From: Citreimonas sp042096055
GTDB lineage: Bacteria; Pseudomonadota; Alphaproteobacteria; Rhodobacterales; Rhodobacteraceae
DNA: 22,218 nucleotides
Assembly (NCBI RefSeq): GCF_042096055.1
Contig: NZ_JBELMH010000058.1
Location: forward strand, 1 to 22,218
Direction: 5' to 3'
The notes under the pieces were generated by a model. That model was not told where the DNA came from. It did not search any database and saw nothing but the letters and a program-made list of their open reading frames with translations. Position 1 is the stretch's first letter. The number at the start of each line of letters is the position of its first letter. The position numbers and the translations under genes were made by a program. This document shows positions 1-8,421 of this stretch, in pieces.

Positions 1-51
1 ACCGGCCTGTCACGCCGGGGGTCGCGGGTTCGAGCCCCGTCAACCGCGCCA
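1..51 (+). tRNA. tRNA-Asp (GTC), 3' part only
   Basis: The window opens inside this tRNA. The anticodon arm is visible as stem CCGGC (2-6), loop CTGTCAC (7-13, anticodon GTC at 9-11) and stem GCCGG (14-18). The T arm follows with GCGGG-TTCGAGC-CCCGT, then the 7-nt acceptor strand CAACCGC (41-47), discriminator G48 and an encoded CCA (49-51). The D arm and the 5' acceptor strand lie outside the window. Anticodon GTC reads aspartate codons. Confidence 0.93.
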
Positions 52-290
52 TTTCGACCATTCCCCAATATCGTCAGTGATGCCTGGATGCCGGACCGTT
101 TTGGCGCGCTCGGTTTCTTCACGCACACGGCCGGGCAGCCCTCGGCGCTCGCGCTTGATCCGCTTAACCGCAATCCGTGAATTTTCTTGAACGCCCTCGG
201 GAACCGCTTCGGACCCACGGTGTTGTTAATCAAAGAAGCGCCCGCGAGGGGCGCTTCGTAACAATTCGAAAGTGTCGGCGGATGGCCGTG
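52..290. other. intergenic region between tRNA-Asp and the DUF882 gene
   Basis: No convincing gene is present. A 30-codon open frame (88-180, ATG to TGA) has coding-like base composition, roughly 78% G+C at third positions against 56% at second positions. It has no ribosome binding site and I recognise no similarity, so it may be a gene remnant or chance. The right end holds the terminator of the leftward gene, listed separately. Confidence 0.5.
235..257 (-). terminator. candidate rho-independent terminator of the DUF882 gene
   Basis: A perfect 9-bp inverted repeat, GAAGCGCCC (235-243) and GGGCGCTTC (249-257), encloses a 5-nt loop. Read on the minus strand it comes about 34 nt after the stop codon of the leftward DUF882 gene and is followed by a short T-rich stretch (TTTGATTAA). 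The stem is strong but the T tract is interrupted. Confidence 0.6.
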
Positions 291-860
291 TCACGAACCC
301 CAGCTGCGCACCGGACCGCAATCCATGTGCACGAAGTTCGAGCCGGTGTACCGGCCGACGCCGCCGGCTCGGCAGGCCGCCGCCGCGCGCGCCATCTGCG
401 AAACGCTGCGCGAATGCAGACGCAGGTCTGCCGCTTCGCCGCGAAGGTGGCGCGAGTTCTTGGCCACGCCACCGGACTGGCTGCGCAGCATGTTGTTGGT
501 CTTGGGAGACCGGTAGCCCGAAATCAGGGCGTAGGGTTCGGACACATCCAGAAGGTTGTGCGAAGCCGCCATGATGTCGATCGTCCTGGCGTCGATCGTC
601 TTGACGTCGTTGGTACGCCAATCGCGCATGAAGCGAGAGATCTCGGTCAGGGCGTCGGAGATGTAATCCCCTTCCACCCAATAGACCATGTCGAGCCGTT
701 CGCCGTTGCGCGGGTTGACCATGCGCAGCCGGCGGATGTCGCCTGCGCCTTTCAGAAAGCCCGCCGCGTGTGAAAACGTCGGGGCCGCGGTCAGCGTGGT
801 CGCCGCGAACGCGCCAAGAAGCGCGCGCCGGGTGAGCCCGGTCGAAGAGTTAGCTGTCAT
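291..860 (-). CDS. DUF882 / YcbK (MepK)-like peptidoglycan peptidase, Tat-exported
   Basis: The 189-residue product belongs to the DUF882/YcbK group of M15-like zinc peptidases. Residues 10-33 form a twin-arginine signal (TRRALLGAF, hydrophobic stretch, SHA-A cleavage region), so a folded protein is probably exported by Tat. The M15 metal-site pattern is visible: SGYRSPKTN (114-122), SRHLRGEAADLRL (136-148) with H138 and D145, and FVHMD (176-180) with H178 and D180. E. coli YcbK (MepK) cleaves 3-3 meso-Dap cross-links in murein, and the same role here is inferred. The gene is divergent from an L,D-transpeptidase, the enzyme class that makes these links. In E. coli, ycbK is also next to the transpeptidase gene ycbB (ldtD). 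The family call is firm; the exact bond cleaved is inferred. Confidence 0.88.
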   Translation of the reverse strand: MTANSSTGLTRRALLGAFAATTLTAAPTFSHAAGFLKGAGDIRRLRMVNPRNGERLDMVYWVEGDYISDALTEISRFMRDWRTNDVKTIDARTIDIMAASHNLLDVSEPYALISGYRSPKTNNMLRSQSGGVAKNSRHLRGEAADLRLHSRSVSQMARAAAACRAGGVGRYTGSNFVHMDCGPVRSWGS

Positions 861-1223
861 GAAGCGCCTGTCCCGTGGTCGCTGGATTTACCTGTGAGTT
901 CTACCTGTCACTCGAACCTCTGCGGATCCGTCTGCCCCTGTCCTCGGGGACACGTTCGGTATGGCACGAATCAGGTTAACGGAAAAGGTAGCGTTGGATG
1001 GAACTTTCCTTCGCAAGCGGATTCCTGCGCAACGCGCGCGGAGGCCGCCGGGATGTGGCGCCGGGGCACGGTCCTTCACGAAGTGCTCGCCCGGCGTAAC
1101 GGGAACGTCACTTCCTGAAACCTTTGAAGGCTTTGCGCGTAATTGATGTAGACAGGCGCCGGGCCGGGGAACACCCTTCGGCCATGGTTCGAGCCGCGGC
1201 CGAGGCATCAAAGGAAACATCCC
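861..1223. promoter_or_regulatory. 363-bp divergent intergenic region (DUF882 / L,D-transpeptidase)
   Basis: I see no gene here. The region must hold the promoters of both divergent envelope genes. On the DUF882 side is a direct repeat, TACCTGTGA (890-898) and TACCTGTCA (902-910), 12 bp apart. A short hairpin, TGTCC-TCGG-GGACA, lies near 940-953. On the transpeptidase side the sequence TTGAAG (1124-1129), 17 bp, TGTAGA (1147-1152) is only a weak sigma70-like match. AAGGA (1211-1215) is the ribosome binding site of the transpeptidase gene. Confidence 0.45.
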
Positions 1224-2852
1224 ATGTTCAACTCCAGTGTCACCACCCGCTGGCGCCATGCGCGCAACGCGGCCGTCGCGGCGGCGTTTCTGGCCGCGTC
1301 GCCCGCCGCCGCGCAGCAGGACCTGTCGCTGAACGTGACGCCGTTCATGCAGGCGGTGGCCGAGGGACTCGACAGCGATCCGGCGATCGCGGCCTTCTAC
1401 CGTGACCGCGACTTCGCCCCGCTGTGGACCGGTGCGGGCGAAACCCACGGCGCCCGCCGCGCAGCGCTGCTCGAGGCGCTGTCCAGCGCCGACGCCCACG
1501 GCCTGCCGGCCCGCGCCTACGATGCGAACGCCCTGGTCGGCCGGATGGCCGCGGCACGCTCGGCCGAAGAGCGCGCGAGCATCGAGATGGCGCTGACCGA
1601 GGCGTACTTGCGCTACGCGCGCGACGTGCAGTCGGGCATCCTAGACCCCAACGCGGTGGTCTCTGCGATCAAGCGCGAGCGTCCGATCCGCGACGCCGAC
1701 GCGCTGCTCGAACGGATCGAAGCCGGCGACGCGCGCCGCGTCTTGCGCGAACTCGCCCCCGGCAGCAACGAGTACACCCGCCTGATGCGCGCCAAGATGA
1801 TGCTGGAACGCACCATCGCGCATGGCGGCTGGGGCGCGCCGGTGCAGGCCCGCACGCTGGAGTCCGGCGATTCCGGCGACGCGGTCGTGGCGCTGCGCGA
1901 TCGCCTGGTGGCGATGGAGTACCTGAACCCGCATCTCGGCACGTCCTACGACGCGCGGATGGAGGCGGCGGTGCGCCAGTTCCAGCAGGATCACGGTCTC
2001 GAGGTCGACGGCGTCGCCGGGCCCGGCACGCTGGGCGCGCTAAACACGCCGCCCGAGGAGCGACTGAAATCGGTGATCGTCGCGATGGAGCGCGAGCGCT
2101 GGCTGAACTTGCCCGGCGGGCGCGGCGACCGGCACGTTCTGGTCAACCTTGCCGACTTCCACGCGCAGATCATCGACGACGGCAAGACGACCTTCCGCAC
2201 CCGCTCGGTCGTCGGGCACCAGGACAGGGACCGTCAGTCGCCCGAGTTCTCGGACGTCATGGAGCACATGGTCATCAACCCGTACTGGTACGTGCCGCGC
2301 TCGATCATCGTCGACGAATACCTGCCGGACATGCGCCGCAACCCCTACGCGCATTCGCATATCGACGTGATCGACAGCTCTGGCCGGGTGGTGAACCGTG
2401 GCCGCGGCTTCGGGCGCTACAACGCGCAGACCTTCCCGTTCTCGATGCGCCAGCAGCCCGGCCCCGAGAACGCGCTGGGGACGGTCAAGTTCATGTTCCC
2501 GAACCGCTACAACATCTACCTGCATGACACGCCGGCCAAGAGCCTGTTCTCGCGCAACACGCGGGCCTTCAGCCACGGCTGCATCCGCCTGCAGGACCCG
2601 CACGAGTTCGCCTACGCGCTGCTCGCCCCGCAGGAGGAGAACCCGCAGCGGTTCTTCCAGTCGATCCTGCAGGCCGGCCGGAACACCACCGTGCCGCTGG
2701 AACAGAACGTGCCGGTGCACCTCGATTACCGCACGGCGTTCACGCAGGCGAAGGGTAACGTGCAGTACCGCGACGACGTCTACGGCCGCGACGCCATGAT
2801 CTGGCGCGCGCTGGCGGATGCCGGGGTGGCATTGCGCATCGGTCAGGGCTAG
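1224..2852 (+). CDS. murein L,D-transpeptidase, YcbB/LdtD type
   Basis: The 542-residue product has the layout of large YcbB/LdtD-type L,D-transpeptidases. It has a Sec signal peptide (residues 1-31, ending SPAAA-Q), an N-terminal scaffold region, a PG_binding_1 domain (about 212-272, with AVRQFQQDHGLEVDG) and a YkuD catalytic domain (about 304-480). The catalytic motif SHGCIR places the nucleophile at Cys453 with His451, and His434 in LHDTP is the other conserved active-site histidine. The enzyme forms 3-3 meso-Dap cross-links in periplasmic murein. AAGGA lies 8 nt before the ATG. It is divergent from a YcbK-like peptidase and 54 bp upstream of lpxD on the same strand, so it could share a transcript with the lipid genes. 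I see no clear terminator in that 54-bp spacer. Confidence 0.93.
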   Translation: MFNSSVTTRWRHARNAAVAAAFLAASPAAAQQDLSLNVTPFMQAVAEGLDSDPAIAAFYRDRDFAPLWTGAGETHGARRAALLEALSSADAHGLPARAYDANALVGRMAAARSAEERASIEMALTEAYLRYARDVQSGILDPNAVVSAIKRERPIRDADALLERIEAGDARRVLRELAPGSNEYTRLMRAKMMLERTIAHGGWGAPVQARTLESGDSGDAVVALRDRLVAMEYLNPHLGTSYDARMEAAVRQFQQDHGLEVDGVAGPGTLGALNTPPEERLKSVIVAMERERWLNLPGGRGDRHVLVNLADFHAQIIDDGKTTFRTRSVVGHQDRDRQSPEFSDVMEHMVINPYWYVPRSIIVDEYLPDMRRNPYAHSHIDVIDSSGRVVNRGRGFGRYNAQTFPFSMRQQPGPENALGTVKFMFPNRYNIYLHDTPAKSLFSRNTRAFSHGCIRLQDPHEFAYALLAPQEENPQRFFQSILQAGRNTTVPLEQNVPVHLDYRTAFTQAKGNVQYRDDVYGRDAMIWRALADAGVALRIGQG

Positions 2853-2906
2853 ACCGGGCGGCGCGGCCCGGCGCGGCCGCCGCCAGCCGGAGGAGCCGCG
2901 GAATCG

Positions 2907-4016
2907 ATGCCCAGCGAACGACCCGTCCGCCACACCCTGACCGAGATCGCCGCCGCCCTTGGCATGCACGCCGAAGGGGACGGCGCGCTGGCGGTCACCG
3001 CCGTCGCGGAGCCTGCCTCGGCGGGCGCCGACGACCTGGCGCTGGCGATGAAGCCCGCCTTTGCCGAGGGGCTGGCCCAAGGCGCCGCGCGCGCGGCACT
3101 GATGTGGGAAGGGGCGGACTGGCGCGGCTACGGGTTGCAGGCCGCGATCCTGGCGCCACGCCCGCGGTTCGCGCTGTCCACCGTCTCGGCGATGATGGAT
3201 CCGGGCGCGGGGTACGCGGCGGGCATCCATCCCTCGGCGGTGATCGATCCCTCGGCCACGCTTGCCGATGACGTCTCGATCGGCCCCTTCACGGTGATCG
3301 GCCCGCGCGCCCGCATCGGCGCCGGCAGCGTGATCGGCCCGCAGGTGCATGTGGGTGCCGATACCCAGATCGGGGCGAACGCGCTGATCCACGCAGGCGT
3401 GCAGATCGGCGCGCGCGTGCGGATCGGTGCGCGCTTCATCGCGCAGCCGGGCGCCTGCGTGGGCGCCGACGGCTTTTCCTTCGTCACGCCCGAGCCGTCG
3501 GGCCCCGAGTTGGCCCGCGCGACGCTGGGCGCCGAGGGCACCGCGACCGCACAGGGCTGGGCGCGGATCCACAGCCTCGGCGGCGTGACCATCGGCGACG
3601 ACGTCGAGATTGGCGCCAAGTCCTGCATCGACCGCGGCACCGTCCGCGACACCCGGATCGGCGACGGGGTCAAGATCGACAACCTCGTGCAGGTCGGCCA
3701 CAACGTTGTGGTGGGACGCGACTGCATGCTCTGCGCGCAGGTGGGCATCGCAGGCTCGACTGTGCTGGGCGACGGCGTGGTGATGGGCGGCAAGGCCGGC
3801 GCGTCCGACAACATCGCGATCGGCGCGCGCGCGATCCTCGGCGGCGGCACGATCGCGCTGGCCAACGTGCCGGCGGGGCGCGTCATGCTGGGCTACCCGG
3901 CGATGAAGATGGACAGCCACGTGGAAAGCTACAAGGCGCTGCGCCGGCTGCCGCGTCTCTTCCGTGACGTCGCAGCCCTGAAGAAAGCGGTTTCAAAGAC
4001 GCCCCAGAGCGACTAG
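2907..4016 (+). CDS. lpxD: UDP-3-O-acylglucosamine N-acyltransferase (LpxD)
   Basis: This 369-residue protein matches LpxD, which transfers a 3-hydroxyacyl chain from acyl-ACP to UDP-3-O-acylglucosamine in the third step of lipid A synthesis at the cytoplasmic face. An N-terminal uridine-binding-like domain (about 1-105) precedes a left-handed beta-helix of hexapeptide repeats (about 108-330; for example IGPFTVIGPRARIG). The conserved catalytic histidine is H265 in VQVGHNVVVG, equivalent to H239 of E. coli LpxD. GGAGGAG (about 2888-2894) is a strong ribosome binding site. In many bacteria lpxD sits with fabZ and lpxA. Here it is followed instead by an acyl carrier protein and a ketosynthase, so this copy may be dedicated to a particular acyl chain or may be a second lpxD. 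Both possibilities are inference. Confidence 0.93.
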   Translation: MPSERPVRHTLTEIAAALGMHAEGDGALAVTAVAEPASAGADDLALAMKPAFAEGLAQGAARAALMWEGADWRGYGLQAAILAPRPRFALSTVSAMMDPGAGYAAGIHPSAVIDPSATLADDVSIGPFTVIGPRARIGAGSVIGPQVHVGADTQIGANALIHAGVQIGARVRIGARFIAQPGACVGADGFSFVTPEPSGPELARATLGAEGTATAQGWARIHSLGGVTIGDDVEIGAKSCIDRGTVRDTRIGDGVKIDNLVQVGHNVVVGRDCMLCAQVGIAGSTVLGDGVVMGGKAGASDNIAIGARAILGGGTIALANVPAGRVMLGYPAMKMDSHVESYKALRRLPRLFRDVAALKKAVSKTPQSD

Positions 4017-4052
4017 ATCGGGCGCGACACGGGCAGTACGAGGACCGCAGCG

Positions 4053-4313
4053 ATGGATGTCGAGGACCGGGTGATCGCGATTGTCGCCGAGCAGGCCATG
4101 CTCGAGCCGTCGGACGTGACGCTGGATTCCACACCCGAAGAGCTGGGAATCGACAGCCTCGGCCTGGTCGAGGCGATCTTCGCCATCGAAGAGACGTTCG
4201 ACATCTCGGTACCCTTCAATGCCAACGATCCGCAGGGATCGGATTTCGACATCTCGTCGGTCGGGCAGATCGTGGCGGGCATCCGCAGGCTGATGGCCGA
4301 GCAGCACGCGTGA
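4053..4313 (+). CDS. acyl carrier protein (specialised, not the main AcpP)
   Basis: This acidic 86-residue protein is an acyl carrier protein. The phosphopantetheine attachment motif is GIDSLG, with Ser35 as the modified residue. The helix-2 sequence LVEAIFAIEETFDISVPF is typical, but the following FNANDPQGSDFDISS and the length differ from housekeeping AcpP of about 77 residues. It lies 36 bp after lpxD, and its stop codon overlaps the GTG start of the next ketosynthase gene by 4 nt (GTGA), so the two are probably translationally coupled. GAGGA about 9 nt before the ATG is the likely ribosome binding site. A role in supplying a special 3-hydroxyacyl chain, as AcpXL does in rhizobia, is plausible but not shown. 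Confidence 0.88.
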   Translation: MDVEDRVIAIVAEQAMLEPSDVTLDSTPEELGIDSLGLVEAIFAIEETFDISVPFNANDPQGSDFDISSVGQIVAGIRRLMAEQHA

Positions 4314-5518
4314 AGCGCGTCGTCATTACCGGCGCGGGCACGATCAACCCGCTGGGACACGACGTGCCCACCACGATGCAGGCGATGCGCGAGGGGCGCT
4401 GCGGGATCGGCCCGCTGGACTTCCGCGACGTCGACCGCCTGGCGATCCGGATCGGCGGGCAGGTGCGCGACTACACCGCCGAAGACCGCTTCAACCGCCA
4501 GCAGCTGGCGCTTTATGATCGATTCACGCAGTTCACGCTGATCGCCGCGCGAGAGGCGCTGGGGCAGGCGGGACTCGACTTCAACGGAGAGCTGGCCGAC
4601 CGCGCCGGCGTCGTGCTGGGCACAAGCGGCGGCGGGCTGACTACGCAGGACGAGAATTACCGCGCCGTCTACGAAGAGGGCAAGAACCGCGTCCATCCCT
4701 TCGTCGTGCCGAAGCTGATGAACAACGCCGCCGCCAGCCATGTCAGCATGGAGTTCAACCTGCGCGGCCCCAGCTTCACCGTGGCCACGGCCTGCGCGTC
4801 GTCGAACCACGCGATGGGGCAGGCCTTCGCGATGGTCCGCTCGGGGCTGACCACGGCGATGGTGACGGGCGGATCAGAATCGATGCTGTGCTTCGGCGGC
4901 GTGAAGGCGTGGGAGGGCCTGCGCGTCATGTCCAAGGACGCGTGCCGGCCTTTCTCGGCCACGCGCAACGGTATGGTGCAGGGCGAGGGCGCCGGCATCT
5001 TCGTGTTCGAGGAATACGAGCACGCCAAGGCCCGCGGCGCCGAGATCCTGGCCGAGGTGGTGGGCTTCGCCGCGACCTCGGACGCGGCGGACATCGTGAT
5101 GCCGTCCAAGCAGGGCGCCGCGCGTGCGATTCGAGGTGCGCTGCGCGACGGGCGGATCGACGCCGAGCGCGTGGGCTACATCAACGCGCATGGCACCGGG
5201 ACCGCCGCCAACGACAAGACCGAGTGCGCGGCGGTGGCGGATGTCTTCGGCCACCATGCCGACGACCTGATGATCTCGTCCACCAAGTCGATGCACGGGC
5301 ACCTGATCGGCGGCACCGGCGCGGTCGAGCTTCTGGCCTGCATCATGGCGCTGCGGGACGGGGTGATCGCGCCGACGATCGGCTACGAGGAGCCCGACCC
5401 GGAATGCGCGCTGGACGTGGTCCCGAACGAGGCGCGGCAGGCCGAGGTGGACGTGGTCCTGTCGAACGCCTTCGCCTTCGGCGGCCTCAACGCCGTGCTG
5501 GCGCTGGGGCGCGCCTGA
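4310..5518 (+). CDS. beta-ketoacyl-ACP synthase, FabF/KAS II-like
   Basis: The 402-residue product is a FabF-like condensing enzyme that elongates acyl-ACP by decarboxylative condensation with malonyl-ACP in the cytoplasm. The full Cys-His-His set is present: Cys162 in TACASSNHA, His294 in NAHGTGTAANDK and His331 in STKSMHGHLIGG, with Lys326 in the same motif. The C-terminal glycine-rich NAFAFGGLNA is also intact, so this is a ketosynthase rather than an inactive chain-length factor. It starts with GTG inside the 3' end of the acyl carrier protein gene, which suggests the two act as a partnered pair. The position after lpxD points to an envelope-lipid role. Main fatty-acid synthesis FabF remains possible, but that gene usually follows acpP. 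Confidence 0.9.
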   Translation: MKRVVITGAGTINPLGHDVPTTMQAMREGRCGIGPLDFRDVDRLAIRIGGQVRDYTAEDRFNRQQLALYDRFTQFTLIAAREALGQAGLDFNGELADRAGVVLGTSGGGLTTQDENYRAVYEEGKNRVHPFVVPKLMNNAAASHVSMEFNLRGPSFTVATACASSNHAMGQAFAMVRSGLTTAMVTGGSESMLCFGGVKAWEGLRVMSKDACRPFSATRNGMVQGEGAGIFVFEEYEHAKARGAEILAEVVGFAATSDAADIVMPSKQGAARAIRGALRDGRIDAERVGYINAHGTGTAANDKTECAAVADVFGHHADDLMISSTKSMHGHLIGGTGAVELLACIMALRDGVIAPTIGYEEPDPECALDVVPNEARQAEVDVVLSNAFAFGGLNAVLALGRA

Positions 5519-5522
5519 CGCG

Positions 5523-6074
5523 CTAGTTGCTCGGCTTGCAGTCGGCGTGATCGCCGGGGCAAAGCACGGTGACCGCGTCGATATCGGAATCGCCCGCGGC
5601 GTCGTTCCCGCTGTTTCTGTAGCGGATCGACACGTCCTCGAACCCGCTGCGCATCCCGTCGTCGGCCTGCGCGAGCAGGTTCGGGCGGAACACGCGCATC
5701 GACGTGGCGACCTGCGCAAGGCCGCCTACAGGGTCGAAGAAGCCCGTCATCCCGTCCTCCTTCCAGCTCGAAAAGCTGTCGAGGTCCGAGAACACCAGCG
5801 CCCCGTCGAGGTCGTATCGCGCGCCGTCACGGCCCGCGTCCGGTGTCCCGGACGCCACGGATATGTCCAGATCGGCCAGGTGCGGCGTGTCGGCAAGCGC
5901 CAGCGCGGCGTCGACCGCGCCGCCGTCGATGGCGAGGTCCAAGGCCCGGAATTCGACCACGATCACCGTGTCGGGCGCGGCGGGTTCGGTCGATTGCGCA
6001 CCGGCGGGACCGGCATGCGGAACGAACAGAAGGCTTGAAATCAGCGCCGGGCCGGCGCGGAACGTGAGCGGCAT
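5523..6074 (-). CDS. hypothetical secreted protein
   Basis: I do not recognise this 183-residue protein. I chose the ATG at 6074 because AGGAGAG lies just before it and a signal peptide follows directly: a hydrophobic stretch (PALISSLLFV) ending near AGA-Q. An in-frame start 10 codons upstream has less support. The mature part is acidic, rich in Asp and Ala, with strand-like blocks (TVIVVEFRALDLAI, LDGALVFSDLDSF), one Trp and a C-terminal cysteine pair (LCPGDHADC) that could form a disulfide. It lies after enolase on the same strand, beyond two hairpins, and converges with the ketosynthase gene 4 bp away. A periplasmic or secreted location is likely; no function can be assigned. Confidence 0.72.
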   Translation of the reverse strand: MPLTFRAGPALISSLLFVPHAGPAGAQSTEPAAPDTVIVVEFRALDLAIDGGAVDAALALADTPHLADLDISVASGTPDAGRDGARYDLDGALVFSDLDSFSSWKEDGMTGFFDPVGGLAQVATSMRVFRPNLLAQADDGMRSGFEDVSIRYRNSGNDAAGDSDIDAVTVLCPGDHADCKPSN

Positions 6075-6106
6075 GTCTCTCTCCTTCGCTGGTCGGGAAG
6101 ACAATG

Positions 6107-6153
6107 CCGCACGCGACGTGCGGTTCCGGGCGCGGGTCGCCGCCCGCGCCCGG
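6107..6153 (-). terminator. tandem hairpins after enolase
   Basis: Two perfect inverted repeats follow the enolase stop codon. The first has an 11-bp stem, CCGGGCGCGGG (6126-6136) and CCCGCGCCCGG (6143-6153), with a 6-nt loop. The second has a 7-bp stem, CCGCACG (6107-6113) and CGTGCGG (6117-6123), with a 3-nt loop. On the minus strand the second is followed by CATTGTCTT, only a weak T tract. They probably end or attenuate the eno transcript before the secreted-protein gene. Confidence 0.5.
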
Positions 6154-6161
6154 TCAACGCG

Positions 6162-7436
<1,275 letters not shown>

Positions 7437-7479
7437 TGGCGGTGTCCCTCGTTCTGGGTCGGTCGTGGCTTTACGCAGG

Positions 7480-7507
7480 GTTCTACCAACCGCGCGGCGA
7501 AAGTAAA
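7480..7507 (-). promoter_or_regulatory. candidate sigma70-type promoter of eno
   Basis: On the minus strand TTTACT (7507-7502) and TAGAAC (7485-7480) are separated by 16 bp. Each matches the -35 or -10 consensus at four of six positions. The predicted start of transcription, near 7473, would give a leader of about 37 nt before the enolase ATG. The site lies in the only non-coding gap upstream of eno. Support is the sequence match only. Confidence 0.38.
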
Positions 7508-7518
7508 CGCGCCAGCGC

Positions 7519-8421
7519 TCAGCCGGCGGCGGCGGGGCGCGAGGCGGCCGCGGTGCGGATCGCGAGGCGGCGTTCGCGCGCAAAGGTGTATAGGCCCGCC
7601 GCGAGGATCAGCGCGCCGCCCGCCAGCGTCGGAAGGCCCGGCCGTTCGCCGAAGACCGCCATGCCGAGGCCGGTGGTGAAGACCAGCCGCGTGTAGCGGA
7701 AGGGCGACACGATCGCCGCGGGCGCCAGCCGCATCGCGGTGGTGACGCACAGGTAGCCGAGTGCGGTGACCACGACCATTGCGGCGATGTAGACCAGCGC
7801 CAGCGGCTCGGCGGTCATGGGCTTGGCCTCGAAGATCAGCAGGGCGAGGCCGGGCACGATGATCGCCATGAAGCCCCAGGTCGAGATCGCCAGCGACGGG
7901 ATCGATTCCGGAGAGAGCCGCGTGACCAGGTCGCGCGCGGCGAGGCCGACGACTCCCATCACGGCGAACAGCTCCCAACCCGAGAATTCCGCGCCGAAGG
8001 GCCGGATCACCAGCAGCATGCCGACGAGGCCCACCGCGATGGCAGTCCAGCGGCGCCAGCCGACCTCTTCGCGCAGGAACAGCGCGGCGCCGAGTGTGAC
8101 CACCAGCGGCGCGGCCTGCATGATCGCGGCGAAGACCGATAGCGGCACCTTCGAGATGCCGACGATCAGGCCCAGCCCGCCGACGATCTCGAACGCGTTG
8201 CGCAGCAGCACCATCGGATGCAGCGCGTCGGCTGTGAAGATGCGCACGCGCTTGATCGCGGCGAGCGCGAGGAACAGCGCGGTGCCGCCTAGGCTCATGC
8301 TGACCATGACCTGGCCCAGCGGCGCGCGCTGGCTGGCGAGCTTGATGAACACGTCGGAGACGGCGAGGAACGCCATCGCGCCGAGCATGAGGCCGATGGC
8401 CCTCAGGACGTTGATCTGCAT
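7519..8421 (-). CDS. EamA/DMT-family membrane transporter
   Basis: This 300-residue, very hydrophobic protein has about ten predicted membrane helices arranged as two EamA repeats of about 140 residues. That is the fold of the drug/metabolite transporter superfamily in the inner membrane. Typical features are the N-terminal LMLGAMAFLAVSDVFIKLAS, the end of the first repeat (VGMLLVIRP) and the second-repeat stretch SPFRYTRLVFTTGLGMAVFGE. The substrate cannot be read from the sequence; relatives export or import amino acids, nucleotides, sugars or S-adenosylmethionine. Its ATG directly abuts the TGA of phosphoglucomutase (TGAATG), so translation is probably coupled to pgm. Whether it takes part in sugar metabolism is unknown. 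Confidence 0.85.
   Translation of the reverse strand: MQINVLRAIGLMLGAMAFLAVSDVFIKLASQRAPLGQVMVSMSLGGTALFLALAAIKRVRIFTADALHPMVLLRNAFEIVGGLGLIVGISKVPLSVFAAIMQAAPLVVTLGAALFLREEVGWRRWTAIAVGLVGMLLVIRPFGAEFSGWELFAVMGVVGLAARDLVTRLSPESIPSLAISTWGFMAIIVPGLALLIFEAKPMTAEPLALVYIAAMVVVTALGYLCVTTAMRLAPAAIVSPFRYTRLVFTTGLGMAVFGERPGLPTLAGGALILAAGLYTFARERRLAIRTAAASRPAAAG

Noticed and set aside
2040..3920. A 626-codon open frame on the minus strand
   Set aside because: It lies opposite the transpeptidase and lpxD genes, is full of His, Arg, Val and Asp without any recognisable motif, and is explained by the high G+C content of the true genes.
7437..7583. N-terminal extension of enolase by 49 residues
   Set aside because: The extension is Arg/Pro-rich and overlaps the end of the permease gene. 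The family N terminus begins at 7436 with its own ribosome binding site.
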